Source: Climacium dendroides
Lineage: Eukaryota > Streptophyta > Bryopsida > Hypnales > Climaciaceae
DNA length: 64,000 bases
Direction: 5' to 3'
Assembly (NCBI GenBank): GCA_950106755.1
Contig: OX467086.1
Coordinates: 18,618,001 to 18,682,000 of the forward strand
Shown here: positions 23,331-35,763 of the stretch, one piece after another
Position numbering within the stretch: the stretch's first letter is position 1
How the letters are laid out: each line of letters begins with the position of its first letter
Made by a program: the position numbers and the translations under genes
The notes under the pieces: generated by a model
What the model saw: the letters and a program-made list of their open reading frames with translations, nothing else
Database searches by the model: none
What the model was told of the DNA's origin: nothing

Positions 23331-23789
23331 CTACATTTCCAGATCTTCCTCCATGTGCGTGGTGATGGTGCAGTCGCTCTTGGGGTACGCCACACACGTC
23401 AAAATGAATCCTTTCGCCAGCTGATCTTCATCCAAAAAGCTCTGCTCGCTGTTGTCCACGGACCCCGACTGCACCTTCCCGGCGCACGACGAGCAAGCAC
23501 CCGCGCGGCACGAGTACGGGAGCTCCACGCCGGCCTCTTCCGCGGCGTCGATGATGTACGTGTCGTCGTCGACTTGGATGGTGGTCTCCTCGCCGTCCGT
23601 GATGAGCGTGACGTTGTAGGTGGCCATGCAGGTGACGCTCATCGGGGGTCTTCGGCTCTGGAGTCGGAAGGGCTTGCAAGCCACAGGGGGGCGCAACTTG
23701 GTAACCCTGCTGTTGCCTGTGCTGCTGCAAGTGGGGTTGCCCGTGGTCTTGATGGGTACAAGTGTGGAGGTCACGGAGACCGCCGCCAT
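23331..23789 (-). CDS. PETF: Chloroplast [2Fe-2S] ferredoxin precursor 1
   Basis: A stromal electron carrier from photosystem I to FNR, thioredoxin reductase and other acceptors. Intronless, 152 aa from the ATG at 23789. A Met 18 codons upstream is in frame, but the downstream ATG starts a typical transit peptide ([10 protein letters not shown]) and sits in good context. Cleavage is expected after VTCM (residue 55), leaving a 97-residue mature chain ATYNVTLI... The cluster Cys are all present in CRAGACSSC and LTC: mature positions 39, 44, 47 and 77. The acidic C-terminus EEDLEM fits docking to FNR. It shares about two thirds of mature residues with the second copy at 41459, so the two are old paralogues. 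A tissue or redox specialisation cannot be told from sequence. Confidence 0.95.
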   Translation of the reverse strand: MAAVSVTSTLVPIKTTGNPTCSSTGNSRVTKLRPPVACKPFRLQSRRPPMSVTCMATYNVTLITDGEETTIQVDDDTYIIDAAEEAGVELPYSCRAGACSSCAGKVQSGSVDNSEQSFLDEDQLAKGFILTCVAYPKSDCTITTHMEEDLEM

Positions 23790-25911
23790 GTCTGCAGCAG
23801 AGGGAAATGCACAAAGGGCGATGGGGTGTGAGCTTCGCTTCACAATTAAGCTAGGGGATTGAGAGCGAGGGAGAGATGGACAGTAGCGAGATTGGGGATG
23901 GCGAGATCGAGCTAGTGTTACGTTGTGGGAGGTACGTACGTAACGGGGACTGTTCTGTGAGGTACGATGGAGGACTGCAGGGCTCTGATAAGGGAGCTAG
24001 CAACGCCGTCCTGCTAGTGGCGTCTGGCCAGTGGGGGAGTGGCGAGTGTGTCTTGTGGCCCTCGCATGGAATCCCGCAGCCAGCGTGTGCCGAATTCAGT
24101 TCAGCCTTCGTGGGTTTGGCTTTGAATTCAGTGGTACAAGGGAGTTGACGGGTTGCACCGAGTTACCCAGACCTGGGCAAGCGATCTGTGGTCAGGGTGG
24201 TGCACCCCAATGGTAAGTGTGCCTGTAGCAATGTATTGTACATTTCAAAATTTCAAATGGACTCTACGTCTTTATTGGTACATAGCCAGTACAAAGTGGC
24301 ACAAACAACACTAATAGAAGGGTGGGCACTTTGGGCACCAATGTATAGTGTTAAAGCGTTGTTGTCACTTATGGGATGTGTACTAATTGAAGTAGACATT
24401 TTTGTACGCTAAAGGGTGTGTGTAGTGTTGGCAGATCTTGTTTGTTATTGTTGTTAGTTGTTGGTTGATAACCGACTGATTAATATTTGATGTTCAGGTT
24501 AAGGGGGATTGGGGTAGGGTTAATTAGCAGCTAGTCTCTTAGAGTTGTAGTTGGCTACTGACCCCCCCCCTAAATTACTGATTATGCTTTTACCAGAAAT
24601 GCTCCAAAACTACCATTTTTAGGACAAGTACCAAATTTTAGAAGGAAAAAAAAAACATTTTTGAATGCTTGTAACCATAGGATCTTGTAGTATACTAGTT
24701 TGAGAAGGTGGAATTTTTTTTTTGAAATTTCCAATGTATGGATTGCAAGATATTAGCAGTTGAATTGATATATATCTTCTTTTTGGCCCTATAAAAAACC
24801 TTCACAAGGTCACATTGGTATGAAAAATGAATGTCCAAAATGGTATTGCTTCTTTGGATTCATTCTCCAAGGGAAGTTAGCTACATGCCTGAAAATTTTA
24901 CATCATTTAGAATTGTATAACATGTAGGAAATATATAGTAAGTAGAAAAAAATAGAGAATGATTCAAAAATACAAAATTGGTAAGAATTTAGTTATGGAA
25001 TTGCGAGTGGAATTGAAAAATGCCAATCCCAATCATTGGAATTTTGTAATAAATAATCTACATACTATTCTTTTATTTTTTATTTTTAAATCTTGAAAAT
25101 TAAATAAAATTGAGAACTTCAAAGTTTATTTTAGAATAGAGAATCCATAATTGTCTACAAATTAAAAATCATCATAACTTTTGATTCATTGATCAAAATG
25201 GAATGATTAAAAGCTTTCCATATATATACCCAATTTCAAATTTTTGTTTAAGAAAAAAGTGATTTTTTGCCTAGACCGCCTATTTTTTTAAAAATTAGTA
25301 ACATATTAGGCCATAACTTTTTACTCATTTCCAAAAATTTCCAAATATTTTGAAATGCACCCAACAAAATTAGCAAAATTTGATTTTTATCAAGATTTTT
25401 ACACATTGTATTATTTTTATCATTTTTTAAATTATATCATGTTAGTTACATATTTGGAATTTAAAAAAAATAAAAGAAGCATTTTGAAAAGATAAACTAC
25501 TTTAAATAGATTGTCATGTCCTAAAATCTTTATGATGCATAACTTTTGATACTTTGTTCCTAGTTTTCTACAAGAGGAGAAGGACGGATTTTGCACCTTT
25601 TCTCAAAATGCATAGTAAATTGACTATGCATAATACTACTTAAAATAATGTCCCAATTATATCATACAAAAATTCAAAGGTCATTGCAAGAAATACTTGT
25701 TGATTTTTGCCAAATGGAAAAAATATTTCCTATATTACAAGCATTTGGATCAAATCTTTTTTTGAACATCAAAATATATAATAAACTTAGTTCAAGACTT
25801 ACAAATATGTTTTTATAGTCTAAAATGTGGATTCTCTCTTAAATCATTATGATGCATCAAGAGTTTTATCTTTGTTTATATAAACAATAATAATATATTT
25901 TAGATTTTATG
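23790..25911. other. Ferredoxin 1 upstream region and AT-rich spacer
   Basis: 23790-24200 is GC-richer and is presumably the ferredoxin promoter and 5' UTR. From 24200 to 25911 the sequence is AT-rich with long A/T runs and no supportable gene. Confidence 0.4.
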
Positions 25912-26227
25912 GGGAATTTTGTTAAAATGACAGCATTCTATATGCCATTTTCAGACCACCTACTTTGAATTGTAAAAATGACATTTAGGATAGGTATAGT
26001 TTTTAGGTATTTTGGACTTTTATAGATTTAAGAAATCTATGATAGTTATAGATTTTAGATTACACAATCTAAATTGTAAAAGTAACATTTAGCATAGGTA
26101 TAGATTTCTCACATCTAAGAACATTATAGATTTCAGACATTTAGGATGTTTGTACACTTCAAACCACCCACTTTGAATTATAAAACTGCCAAAGTAGCAA
26201 AATTTTGCCATTTTAACGAAATTGCCC
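25912..26227. mobile_element. MITE, 316 bp, family M1
   Basis: The left end gggaattttgttaaaatgac and the right end (reverse complement gggcaatttcgttaaaatgg) form a terminal inverted repeat. Internal pieces 'aaattgtaaaagtaacattta' style and 'ttatagatttaagaaatct' are shared with the other M1 copies. This is the longest copy in the window, and its right end touches the degenerate L-type lectin region. Confidence 0.6.
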
Positions 26228-26389
26228 ATTTTTGTAGAGTAGTAGCTTTACAACAGTCATGAATGCTCAACATGCTTGAAGTCACTGGACAAGTCTTGGC
26301 CATAGAATTTCGTGGTGAAGAACGAAATTTGCCCCAATCATATTGTTCCATTTCCTTACAATTCTTGACTGGTGCACCTCTCCACAATA

Positions 26390-27100
26390 GTCTAAAGTGG
26401 CCCTGAGCTTCCCCAGAAAGTGACGAACACGTCATCTCCAAGGGACTTTGGAAACACATAATTTGAAATGAGCAGCAGAGTTCGCAGGGGTTTGGGATTC
26501 GATCCATTCGCAATCCTGATTTCCAGTGTATGTGATGAATTAGTGAAATCAATCCAGGCAGAGAAAATTCTCCCATTAGAGAAGACGAGCAATGGGTGTC
26601 ATTGCCACAGAAACCGTGAGTGTACGCTTCGAGATCATATTAATCATATTCAAGATTTTTGCCAACCCTGATGAAGCTATTCCTGTGCTTGGATTATAAT
26701 CGATGCCAAAATAGACTCAATTGAAAGCCTGTAGGAGTCGATCTATCGATTTGAGTGCGAAACGGGCTGAGATCTCCCGCTTGGGAGACATCACCAAGCA
26801 TGGTAGCCATGGGTAATAAGTTTGTCATTAAAGCATAGGCGAATCCGCTCCCATGCAAGGTGTTGTTACTGTTATTCCGTCGGTCGTGAATTAAGGAGAA
26901 AGAGGTGCTGAATGAAGCCACTAGATCTCCCAGTGGCTACATTCTGAATGCGGACCGTTTCCCAGAAAACAGAGCTCCACAAGTCCCTCTGGAAGCATAC
27001 GTCCTGTCACTTGTGCTATGAAATCGTCATGACGCGAGAAGTAGGGGAAATTGTATTGTGTGTCTGCAGTTTCAGCTGCGAGAAGGAACACGTACGAACA
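26390..27100 (-). pseudogene. Broken L-type (legume) lectin domain, LecRK-like
   Basis: Reading down the minus strand, pieces of a legume-lectin ectodomain appear in the right order but in different frames. TQYNFPYFSRHDDFI (about 27060) is the typical domain start. Next come RIQNVATG and VASFSTSFSLIHDRR (about 26920), where one extra base breaks the frame. Then HGSGFAYALM (about 26850), AWIDFTNSSHTLEIRI (about 26555), and DDVFVTFWGSSGPL before a TAG at about 26392. No transmembrane or kinase part follows. The usual host family is lectin receptor kinases, but a secreted lectin cannot be excluded. At least one frameshift and one stop make it a likely pseudogene or relic. Some breaks could be introns I failed to place. 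Confidence 0.6.
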
Positions 27101-28235
27101 GGAATTTTAGTAGCAGAAGAGTCTTTGTGACAACATTGACAGCAATTGGGAGACGTTGTTTTGGAGTTGATCCTACATCGTGGGATCAATTCGTGGCCCA
27201 AATCCTACCAGTAGCCAGGGACATTATCTCTGGTTTTCAAATTGCCTTTTGTTCCGGTTTCTAGTAGAATTGTGGCCATTGATTTTCTCTCATTTGCCAC
27301 TTCAATTGGTTTCCCTGATTCCGCCCTTTCCTCGAGCAGAAGCTAGCAACTACGAATTTAACAAACTTAATTCATGTATTCCTGTAGGGAAACAAGCTCT
27401 AACAAAAATCTAGTTAGCTCGCAGTCCCTAACCCGATTGATGCTCACCCCCAAACTGTGTGCGCGTCATGTACAAGCACAACGTATTCAACTCGGCCGAT
27501 TGGACTGAAACATAAAATCTCTGGATTGTAGCATGGTAAATACACAGATCAGTTTCTCATTCAAGCGATGTGTCCAAGGCATAGGTATATCTTGCTTTTG
27601 TATTCAACTGCTAGCTAGCTAGCTCCCACTGCTGGGGCTGACACAACACCTCTCTTTGGGGCTTCACCAGTATTGTAGGGTTTACCTCCAAATGGATTTT
27701 TTGAAAATTTTTGGGTAAGTTCTATTGACTTCAAATTTTGGAATTTTGTATGAAATTTTTAGGATGGTTCATAATCATCATATCTACATGAGAAGCTAAA
27801 TATCTTAACATTTTGATAAGTTTTGCAAAAGTCATAAGTTTAATCATTCTTTTTATTAATTAAAGTATGTAAATGATTATTTATATTTTAAAAATAATTA
27901 CTTAATTTAATTGGATCGGATACACTAATTTTTACTTAGAAACCTTTGAATTGGTTTATTTTAATTGGTAAAATAAAAATTATGAAGAATTATATATGTT
28001 TGTTTGTGTCTTAGCTAGCTAAGACATTCTTGTTATTGGGCTTTATAATTCTTAATAATTTATTGTCCAATTTATTAGCAATGTATGCTTTTTTTTTTAT
28101 TATACATTATCCTTAATTATATAATTTATTAAGTCCTAAAGGTGTGAGAAACTCAATTTGGTTTGCACCATGGTATATTTTTGTATTTGGCTTATAACTA
28201 AGGTGCATGAATTGATATATACAACAATCACAAAA
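27101..28235. other. AT-rich intergenic DNA
   Basis: 27100-27660 has mixed composition, possibly the former 5' flank of the broken lectin gene. 27660-28235 is very AT-rich. No gene or element boundary was recognised. Confidence 0.35.
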
Positions 28236-28424
28236 GTTTAGAGAGACTTTTACAATTCAAATCGTGCGGTCTAAAATCTATAGTAGTTATAGATTTCTTA
28301 AATCTATAAAAGTCGGAGATTCTTGAAAACTATACCTATCTTAGATGTCACTTTTACAATTTAGAGTGGGCGTTCTAAAAATGGCAAATGGAACGCCGCC
28401 ATTTGAACTAAATTCTCCATATTT
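28236..28424. mobile_element. MITE fragment, family M1
   Basis: Contains the family phrases 'acttttacaattcaaa', 'ctatagtagttatagattt' and 'gatgtcacttttacaattta', and ends in 'gccatttgaactaaattctcc'. The left terminus is lost. Compare 25912-26227 and 59880-60080. Confidence 0.5.
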
Positions 28425-28567
28425 ATATTAAGTAAGACCCAATGACGCATAGAACTTTCAATTTAGATCATTAATGCATCCCCTAAATGTCTTAAAAGTT
28501 GCAAAATAGCCATATATTCTACACATATGGTGCCATATTTGAACATGACAAGGATTAGATATTAAAA

Positions 28568-30381
28568 CGCTATAAGAAAACATATATTTTATGACTACAA
28601 AAATATGACTAAGGATGACTAACGATTGCTCGTAGTCATATTCTTAAAGGCCAATACTTTGAAGAGAAATATGACTGTAAATATGATTGCTAGTCATTTT
28701 TGGGCCTTGTACTTTATGGACGTTTGCTATAAGCTTGTTAAGAATACCAAAATATTTCATAGGAAACTGTAGGAAACATGTGTTGAAAAACATAGAGTTG
28801 TTTCTTGTTGCATCATAACTCTTACTACTTTTTCTTTCTTTTTCATTTCATCACCATTGTTATTTTTTTTACCTTAAACATGTACTATATATTTTGTGTT
28901 GTTGTAAGTTTTTAAAGGTTGAGCTTTGTTGTTCATTTAGTAAAAATTAACCTCCCATTGCTTTTCTTGTATATGTAGGCATAGAAAATTGAAACAAAAT
29001 TGTTGGAGGCTACTTGCAACCAAATAGAGCCATCTTCACATTATTGTAAGGAATACAAACTCTATTGGCTTGTCTAAAAGATTCATTGTGATAGAGAGAG
29101 AGAGTATTGGTGCCTAATAAATGTCATTGAAAAAAGTCATATTTTTTCTTGCATTCCCTTTCTAATATAATTATCTTTTGTATATCTCTAGAATCATATG
29201 TATTTGTTTTTAACCACATAAAGTTTTTTATTCAACTATTCAATTATCTTGATGTATAATTGAAATGTATCATGTCCATTTAAATGCATGAAAAATGTGA
29301 TTGTAGTTTGTAACTAAAGCTATTTTGAACCTTAATCACCCTAATTACAACCCACACATGTGACATTCAATCATCTGGAATATCACTTACTTGAGTTATA
29401 TTTTATAACATATATTGATGAAGATATAACTAGCTATAATCATATAATTACCAATGACATCTACGTGAACTACCATGTCAACCATAAATATGATTCACAA
29501 AAGTCATATTTTACATTAAAAAAAATATGATTCAAGAGAATCATTTTCCACATTAGCTGAGACATTAGCAAAACATATAACTCGTAAGAGTCTTATTTTA
29601 CATCAACAAAAAATATAATTGTACAAAGTCATATGTCATATTAGCTAAAATATGACTCATTGTAGTTGTATTCCACATCAATAAAAAATATGACTCACCA
29701 TAAGGTAAAAACACCCAATTCCGTCCCTGTACCTAATCTTTGTTCCATAGAGTGCCCTTAAAGTGTCCCTAGAGTTCCATTAATGTGTCTTATACATGTT
29801 TAACTTTGATTTGCTAATGCACTTGAAGGACACATTGAACTTTGATTTGCTAACATCTGAATTTTGCGCAATTCAGTTTTAGGTGCACCTATGAGACAGT
29901 TCCAGTGGTCTAGAGATCCTCTACTTTGAAAATTCATAAAAATTATTTTTTAATATTCGTGATTTTCTCTTACTAATTTTAGAAAAACATGTCTCTAACT
30001 ATGTTGAATTGCTTAAAGTAAGGGTTTTGGGTGTTTCTACCTTAGTCACATTCCATATTAGCCAAAAATATGACTCATTGCAATTATATGTCATGTAGGA
30101 TTTTTTCCTTTGCCCGAGCACTTGAAGAAAAAGTCAAGCTCCCAAAGATAGTCAACGTATATGCCATATTGCTAAAAAAAATATAGCTAATTATATCCCC
30201 CAATTGATATGACTGGCAATATAACTTACATCTGAAGTGACTCATTAGTAATGACTAGACCCAGTTTGCTAGTCATGTTGCAAATCATCTATAGTGATTT
30301 CTAATTGAGTCATATTCTTTTTATTTTACAACTCAATGTAGTCATAAAATGTAGTCATAAAACAACAATTTTGTTATAGTA
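28568..30381. mobile_element. Old non-autonomous CACTA-type element
   Basis: The left end 'ctataagaaaacatatattt' followed by 'tatgactac' mirrors the right end (reverse complement 'actataacaaaattgttgtt' and then 'ttatgactac'). It is the same family as the better-preserved element at 36033-38790, with shared subterminal 'atatgact...agtcatat' motifs at both ends, but its CACTA termini have decayed. No transposase was found. It contains a younger insertion at 29703-30042. Confidence 0.6.
29703..30042. mobile_element. TA-flanked MITE, 340 bp, nested
   Basis: TIRs are aggtaaaaacacccaa (left) and the reverse complement aggtagaaacacccaa (right), 15 of 16 identical, with TA on both sides (29701-29702 and 30043-30044). 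Removing it and one TA rejoins 'tatgactcacca-TA-gtcacattcc', which matches the repeated motif of the surrounding CACTA-type element. This is clean proof of insertion. The TA target suggests mobilisation by a Tc1/mariner-class transposase. A partial relative lies at about 38945-39533. Confidence 0.85.
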
Positions 30382-31155
30382 AAATGACCAATGATGCTAA
30401 TGCATGAATGTAGAGATGTGAATTCATGAGCCTTGGATTTAGTTGTAGCTATGTACCTAAAACCATTTGAAGGTGTTTATAACATATGTACTTATGCTAT
30501 AAATACACTATAACATGAAAAAAGTTTATAACATGGGTACTTATAACATAAACACCTATAATCATAGAAGGTGCTTATAATGTAGACTCTTAGGCTCATG
30601 AACTTATTAATTCTATGCCCATATGCTAACACTCCTTTTAAAATGACCTTCAAATGAAAATATTAGTTGTTGAATTTTCAATCAAATAATGTGTGTCTTG
30701 CCATATTAGAATACATTCTTTGTATCTCAAGAGTAAAATGCAAGATTATATAATTCAAAGCAACACCTAAAACCATTCAAGGTGTCAATAATTTAGACTC
30801 ATAGGCTTATAGATTTTATGCTCACATACTAAAATTAAAATATAGAATTAGACATAACTTTCACTAAAGAAGATTAGAGGTTTTGCAACTATAAAGAACA
30901 ATTGATTTTTGGATTGCATCGGACATTCGCAATTGGTGAGAATTTGGAGACCTATAGTTGTTGTGGACAAGTCGTATGTGGAATTGTAGTTGCAGGTCAT
31001 GATAGCCTTTGTGGAACTTCATCGATGAACTTTTCTAACGTAGTTGCTTATATGGTATTTGTTGCCACATGAGGTCGGTCATTCAATTGTTGAGTTGTGA
31101 GACTTGTTGGGCAACTCATTTGTGACTAATGTATGACTTGCGAGATGACTTGTTT

Positions 31156-31545
31156 GCAACTCATTTGTGATTTTATTGCAACTTATCTATCATTTCATTG
31201 CAACTTGTGAAGTCTGTTTGCAACTCATTTGTGATTTTATTGCAACTTATCTATCATTTCATTCACTACAAGAGAAACTAGTCCGAAATGACAGAAATCA
31301 GCCCCTCCTAATCTACAGAAATTTGACAAGTTTCAGTCAATTAGGACAAAAAATTGTCCGAATTGACAAAAAACTGTCAATTTTCTGTAGATTAGGAGGG
31401 GCTGATTTCTGTCATTTCGGACCATTTTCTGTCAATTTGGACAGGTTTTCTTGTAGTGATTGCAACTTGTGAAGTCTGTTTGCAACTCATTTGTGATTTT
31501 ATTGCAACTTATCTATCATTTCATTGCAACTTGTGTATGACTTTA
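31156..31545. repeat. 64-bp tandem repeat, 3 copies, interrupted
   Basis: Units beginning 'gcaactcatttgtgatttta' start at 31156, 31220 and 31482. The first interval is 64 bp. The second is 262 bp = 64 + 195 + 3, exactly the size of the inserted element plus its target duplication. More diverged 'gcaactcatttgtga' units precede the array at about 31100. Confidence 0.88.
31264..31458. mobile_element. CACTA MITE, 195 bp, with ATT duplication
   Basis: Starts CACTACAAGAGAAAC and ends with the complementary GTTTTCTTGTAGTG. It is flanked by ATT at 31261-31263 and 31459-31461, the 3-bp duplication typical of CACTA (En/Spm). Arms of about 40 bp (left 'tccgaaatgacagaaatcag') fold back on each other almost perfectly. 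It is an internal-deletion derivative with no gene. The interrupted 64-bp repeat provides the empty site. Confidence 0.92.
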
Positions 31546-32560
31546 CTACGACTCATTGCAGCTTCATTACGACTTCATTGTGATTCATTTGCAGCTTGTC
31601 TATGACTTGTAGATTTGTAGATTTTGAAATTTTAATGTCAATGATTTGTAGATTTTGAAATTTCAAATCTAGCTTTTCTTTTAGATTTCAAAAATTTGAA
31701 TATTGGTATTTAATAGATTTTACTATTTTAGGAAACTTTACAATTTCATAAGTTTTAAAATTTCTTGGATTATAAATATATATAGATATCTATAGAATAT
31801 AGAAATCTATAACTTATAAAAATCTATAAAATGTAGAAATCTAGGGATTGAAGAAATCTTAAAATTCTATTAATAAAATTCAATACATTGGAGTACAACA
31901 ACTTACAAGTCTTATATGTCCAACCTAATGGCACTCTTGACAATTGATATGGCACAATTGACATAAAACAATCAATAAACAACTAAGAAACGACTAGGAA
32001 ACAACTACATAATGACTACAAAATGACTAAGATACAACTAGGAAATGACTAGGTAACAATTAGGAAATGACTAAGAAACAACTAGAAAACAACTAGGAAT
32101 TGACTAGGAAACAACTATTGTCATTTTACAGTTGAAGTTGTATTCTAGTAATTTTTTGCTATTACAGATAGACACTATGCATTCCTTAGAGTATTGACTT
32201 GTCTACATCGATAGTTCTAATGAATATTGGGTGGAGAATAATTCACATTCATTCTAAATTTGAACTTTGTTACAACTCTTGTAATCCTATACTTCATTCT
32301 ATGACTGCTTTGTAACTAAAACAATATATTCATTGCATTTTGCAACTATTTTCCAACTAAAACATTCTACTCATGATGTAAAACCATGATGTAAGAATTT
32401 GGTGCAAATAGAAAGGACTATAGTTGCAAGATAGTTGTATAGAACACTTGGTCACATTTTAGTTGGTTGTGGCAAACATGTTCTTCTATTGTTTGTGACT
32501 ACTAATCCAAATTTTATTGAATATATTTTGCTTTCAAGACAATAAATATGTACATCTATG
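31546..32560. other. AT-rich spacer with short tandem motif
   Basis: 31975-32115 is a degenerate short tandem repeat of about 11 bp ('gaaacaactag' / 'gaaatgactag'). The rest has long A/T tracts. No gene seen. Confidence 0.45.
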
Positions 32561-33400
32561 TGGGTCAAACCACACTCAAAGGTACCATTGGGATTACTTT
32601 ACTAGGATTAGGACAAGATCCTTTTTTAAACTTTTAAAGCTTTAAATTACTTTGATGTTATTATTTTTTTTAACAAATTTATGAATGAATAGTATTGCAA
32701 TGCAACCCTTTAATAAGTTGGAGAAAAAATTCACAAGTAAAATCCTCATAAGAATATAAATCACCAATTACAAAGCTATATTTAGTATCTATATTATAAT
32801 ATAGCATTTTAAAAGGATATGTTTATCCAATTTTTTTATAATTCTAGCATACAACTATTTAAAAGAATTTTTAGTGATTAAAATCTTGGACACAAAATAG
32901 TGTAATTTTTTAATTAAGTATAGGGATCTTGAAATAAATAATATATACATTTTTTGTTCTAACACAATCATCATTTGGATTATTTTTTATATTGAAAAAG
33001 ATGTTCACATGTTTTTACTTTTGAATATTATAGAAAATGAAAAAATATTGAAATTGTAGCCAAAAGGCCTTTTTTACTCTATTATATAAACATACACTTT
33101 ATTTATTTTTAGATTAAATTACATTATTATTCATAAGAAATTAGTCCCCTTTTCAACATGTCAAGTTTTTTAATGACATGTTGACATCTAAACTTTAATT
33201 TGAACTATAATAAAGAATTTTTTTAATTTTTTGATGAATAAAAATATTAGGCCTAACATGACTTGAAATATTAGTCAAAAGGAATAAACTACCTATTATT
33301 AATACACTAGCACTAAAAAACAATAGCTAAAAAGAAGTTAAATTGTAGATTTTAGTTAATTTGACCCCTTTTTTGGTACCTTTGAGTGTGATTTGACCCA
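32561..33400. mobile_element. Non-autonomous DNA element, 840 bp, 26-bp TIRs
   Basis: The left terminus (32561-32586, tgggtcaaaccacactcaaa...) and the reverse complement of the right terminus (33375-33400) agree at 25 of 26 positions. The inside is AT-rich without coding capacity. A second copy starts at 33688 (gggtcaaattatactcaaag) and is split by the Tc1/mariner insertion. The intact copy therefore serves as its empty-site reference. No clear target duplication was found. Confidence 0.82.
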
Positions 33401-34745
33401 TGTGTAAACCTCCAACTATACAATGAAAACATTGAAATTGAAATTGTTTGTCCAAAACTAATTAAAGTCCATAAAATATCCCTTAGTCATTTAGGGGTTA
33501 ATTGGATGTATACTTTTTAAAGCATCCATCATTTCTAAGGCCTATAGTTGAGTGTTTGAAAACTAAAAAAAGCATACCCAATATAGACCTTCTTTTCAAT
33601 TGTTTCCTTATCTACATTTATCCAACATTTGGAGGCTGATGTTATAGATTATTATGGTTTGTTATAGTAAGATGAGGTATTATAGTAGGGTCAAATTATA
33701 CTCAAAGGTACTACAACCATTACTTTAAAAGCAATGGACTAGAGTCTTTTTTGACAATTTTCTGAACTTTTGAATATATTATTTACATTGATGTTGTTAT
33801 TTTTTAAATAAATTTATGAATGAATAATATAACAATGCATCTACTTAGTAAACCAAAGATGAAATTCCATAGATAAGATCCTTGGATAGACTTAAATCAT
33901 CACTTGCAAGGCTAAATTCAATGTCTACATCACAATTCAGTAATGATTTAAAAGAAAAGTTTTATCCAAATTTTCATACTTCTCTAGTGTACATCTATCT
34001 ATAAGGATGTTTAGTCATTAAATCTTGCACAAAAAATAGTGATTTTCTTAAATTAATTATTTAATTATTGACAAATTGTTGTTTTATTCTAATAACAAAT
34101 ATAAGTACTCAATTTTAAAAGTAGTCTATATAGTGCCCTAGAAATGAATAATATATAGATTTTTGTTTTGACATTATCAACATTTGGATTGTTTTTAATT
34201 TGAAAAGGACATTTAAATGTTTTTATTTTTGAGTATTATAGAAAATAAAAGTATTCAATTGCAATAGAAGAGTCATTTTCTACTTTATTATATGACTATG
34301 TACTCATATAGTTTTTTTGAACTCAATCATGGTGGTATTCATTAGGTATTAGATGTTTTTTTTACCATTGAAAAGGTTGATTGGATGATATATCTAAACT
34401 TAAATTGGAACTTTAATAAAAAAAATTATCTTTTTTTGATGAAAAAAATCTTATTAGTTTAAACTTGACTTGAAATACTAATAAAAAAGGACTAAATTAC
34501 CTATAATTAGTGATATACAGTGACTCTGAAAATCGAGTCTATATGAGGAATGAGCACATTCAAATGACAATGCTACAAACAAAAATGATTGAAATCAAAA
34601 GTTGTAAAAACAAAAATGTAGAGTATAAAGTGCTGCACAATACCACAACAAGAAAAAGATGATTTGAATTACATCAAAACATCAAAGAGGATTGAAGCAA
34701 AGTATATACATTGACGCAGTTTTTGCACTACATCTTAGAAGCCAC

Positions 34746-35763
34746 TTAAAAATTTGTCCACCGTCCTTTTGCAGCCAAAACTGCTACAATTCAATCAGGC
34801 ATGCTAGCATACAATCTCTTACACTCTTTCAAACTAATAGAGAAGAAAACTTCTTGCACTCACTCCCATAATTGAAGGATACCACTAGGAGGAGTAGAAT
34901 AGGAGTTCAATCGCCATTTGAGTGAAGCCCATATATATTCAATAGGATTTAGGTTCGGGGATTGTATTGGCCACTCTAAAAACACAAAATGGTTGCTTCC
35001 CAAACCAATTTTGAACAATCTTTGTTGTATGCACACCAGCATTGTCCTGTTGAAAAATCACTTTTTCAAGATTGAATTCAAATCCACGTAATGTAGTGTA
35101 CAAATCTTGCTCTAAAATTGCAATGTAACCTCTAGCATTCAAACACCCTTGTATATTGTGCAATGACCCCAATCCTCTACAAGTCAAACAACTCCAAAGT
35201 ATTATGCCGCCACCACCATGCTTAATAGTTTGGTTTACTGCAAGCACAGGAATGTTCTCTTTGTCCTCAATCCAACACCAAGTCCTCCCATCTAAGTTGA
35301 AACGACTTATTTTTGTTTCATCACTAAACACCACTCGCTTCCAATTACTCACAGTCCAATCTTTGTAGGTTTCAGTAAAACAAAATCTCTCCTTGATGTT
35401 CTTTTGATTCAACATAGGCTTCTTAACCTTTATAAAGGAAGATAATCCTCTTTCTCTCAATGCATTCCTCAAGGTATTGTCATACATTTCTACACCCGTC
35501 TCTCTTCAAAGCACTTTTGCTATCTCTGTTGTAGTTTCTAAACCACCAACCGTAACTAGGTGTGAAGCATATCGCATCTCCCACTCTGTGAGGACCTTAG
35601 GACGACCTCCTTTGAACAATTCTAGGTTGTAAGAAACTCGCTTTCTCACTCTATTAACTGTACTTTGCGACAAACCCACAATGTCTGCAATCTCTCTACT
35701 ACTTCTGCCTTTTTCTATCAAAACCACAATGTTTTGTTCTTTCTCTCAAGAAATTGGCCTCAT
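34746..35763 (-). pseudogene. Tc1/mariner DD34E transposase, inactivated
   Basis: From ATG at 35763 to TAA at 34746 is 1018 bp = 339 codons + 1, consistent with a ~338-aa Tc1 transposase carrying one single-base insertion (near 35015, in a TTTGGG run). Four in-frame TGA codons interrupt it: 35746-35748, 35506-35508, 34860-34862 and 34791-34793. The N-terminal HTH region has KGRSSREIADIVGLSQSTVN. The DDE part has VVFSDETKISRF (first D), VIFQQDNAGVHTT (second D) and QSPNLNPIEYIW (E). Counting through the shift there are 34 residues between the second D and E. The catalytic residues survive, but the gene cannot make protein. Tc1-type DD34E elements are less usual in flowering plants than DD39D mariners. 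Confidence 0.9.

Noticed and set aside
23355..23862. Long plus-strand frames opposite ferredoxin 1
   Set aside because: They are shadows of the conserved minus-strand coding sequence. The same applies to plus-strand frames over 41351-42011.
31167..31472. 101-codon frame across the CACTA MITE
   Set aside because: It runs through tandem repeats and the palindromic element; it is a by-product of the repeats.
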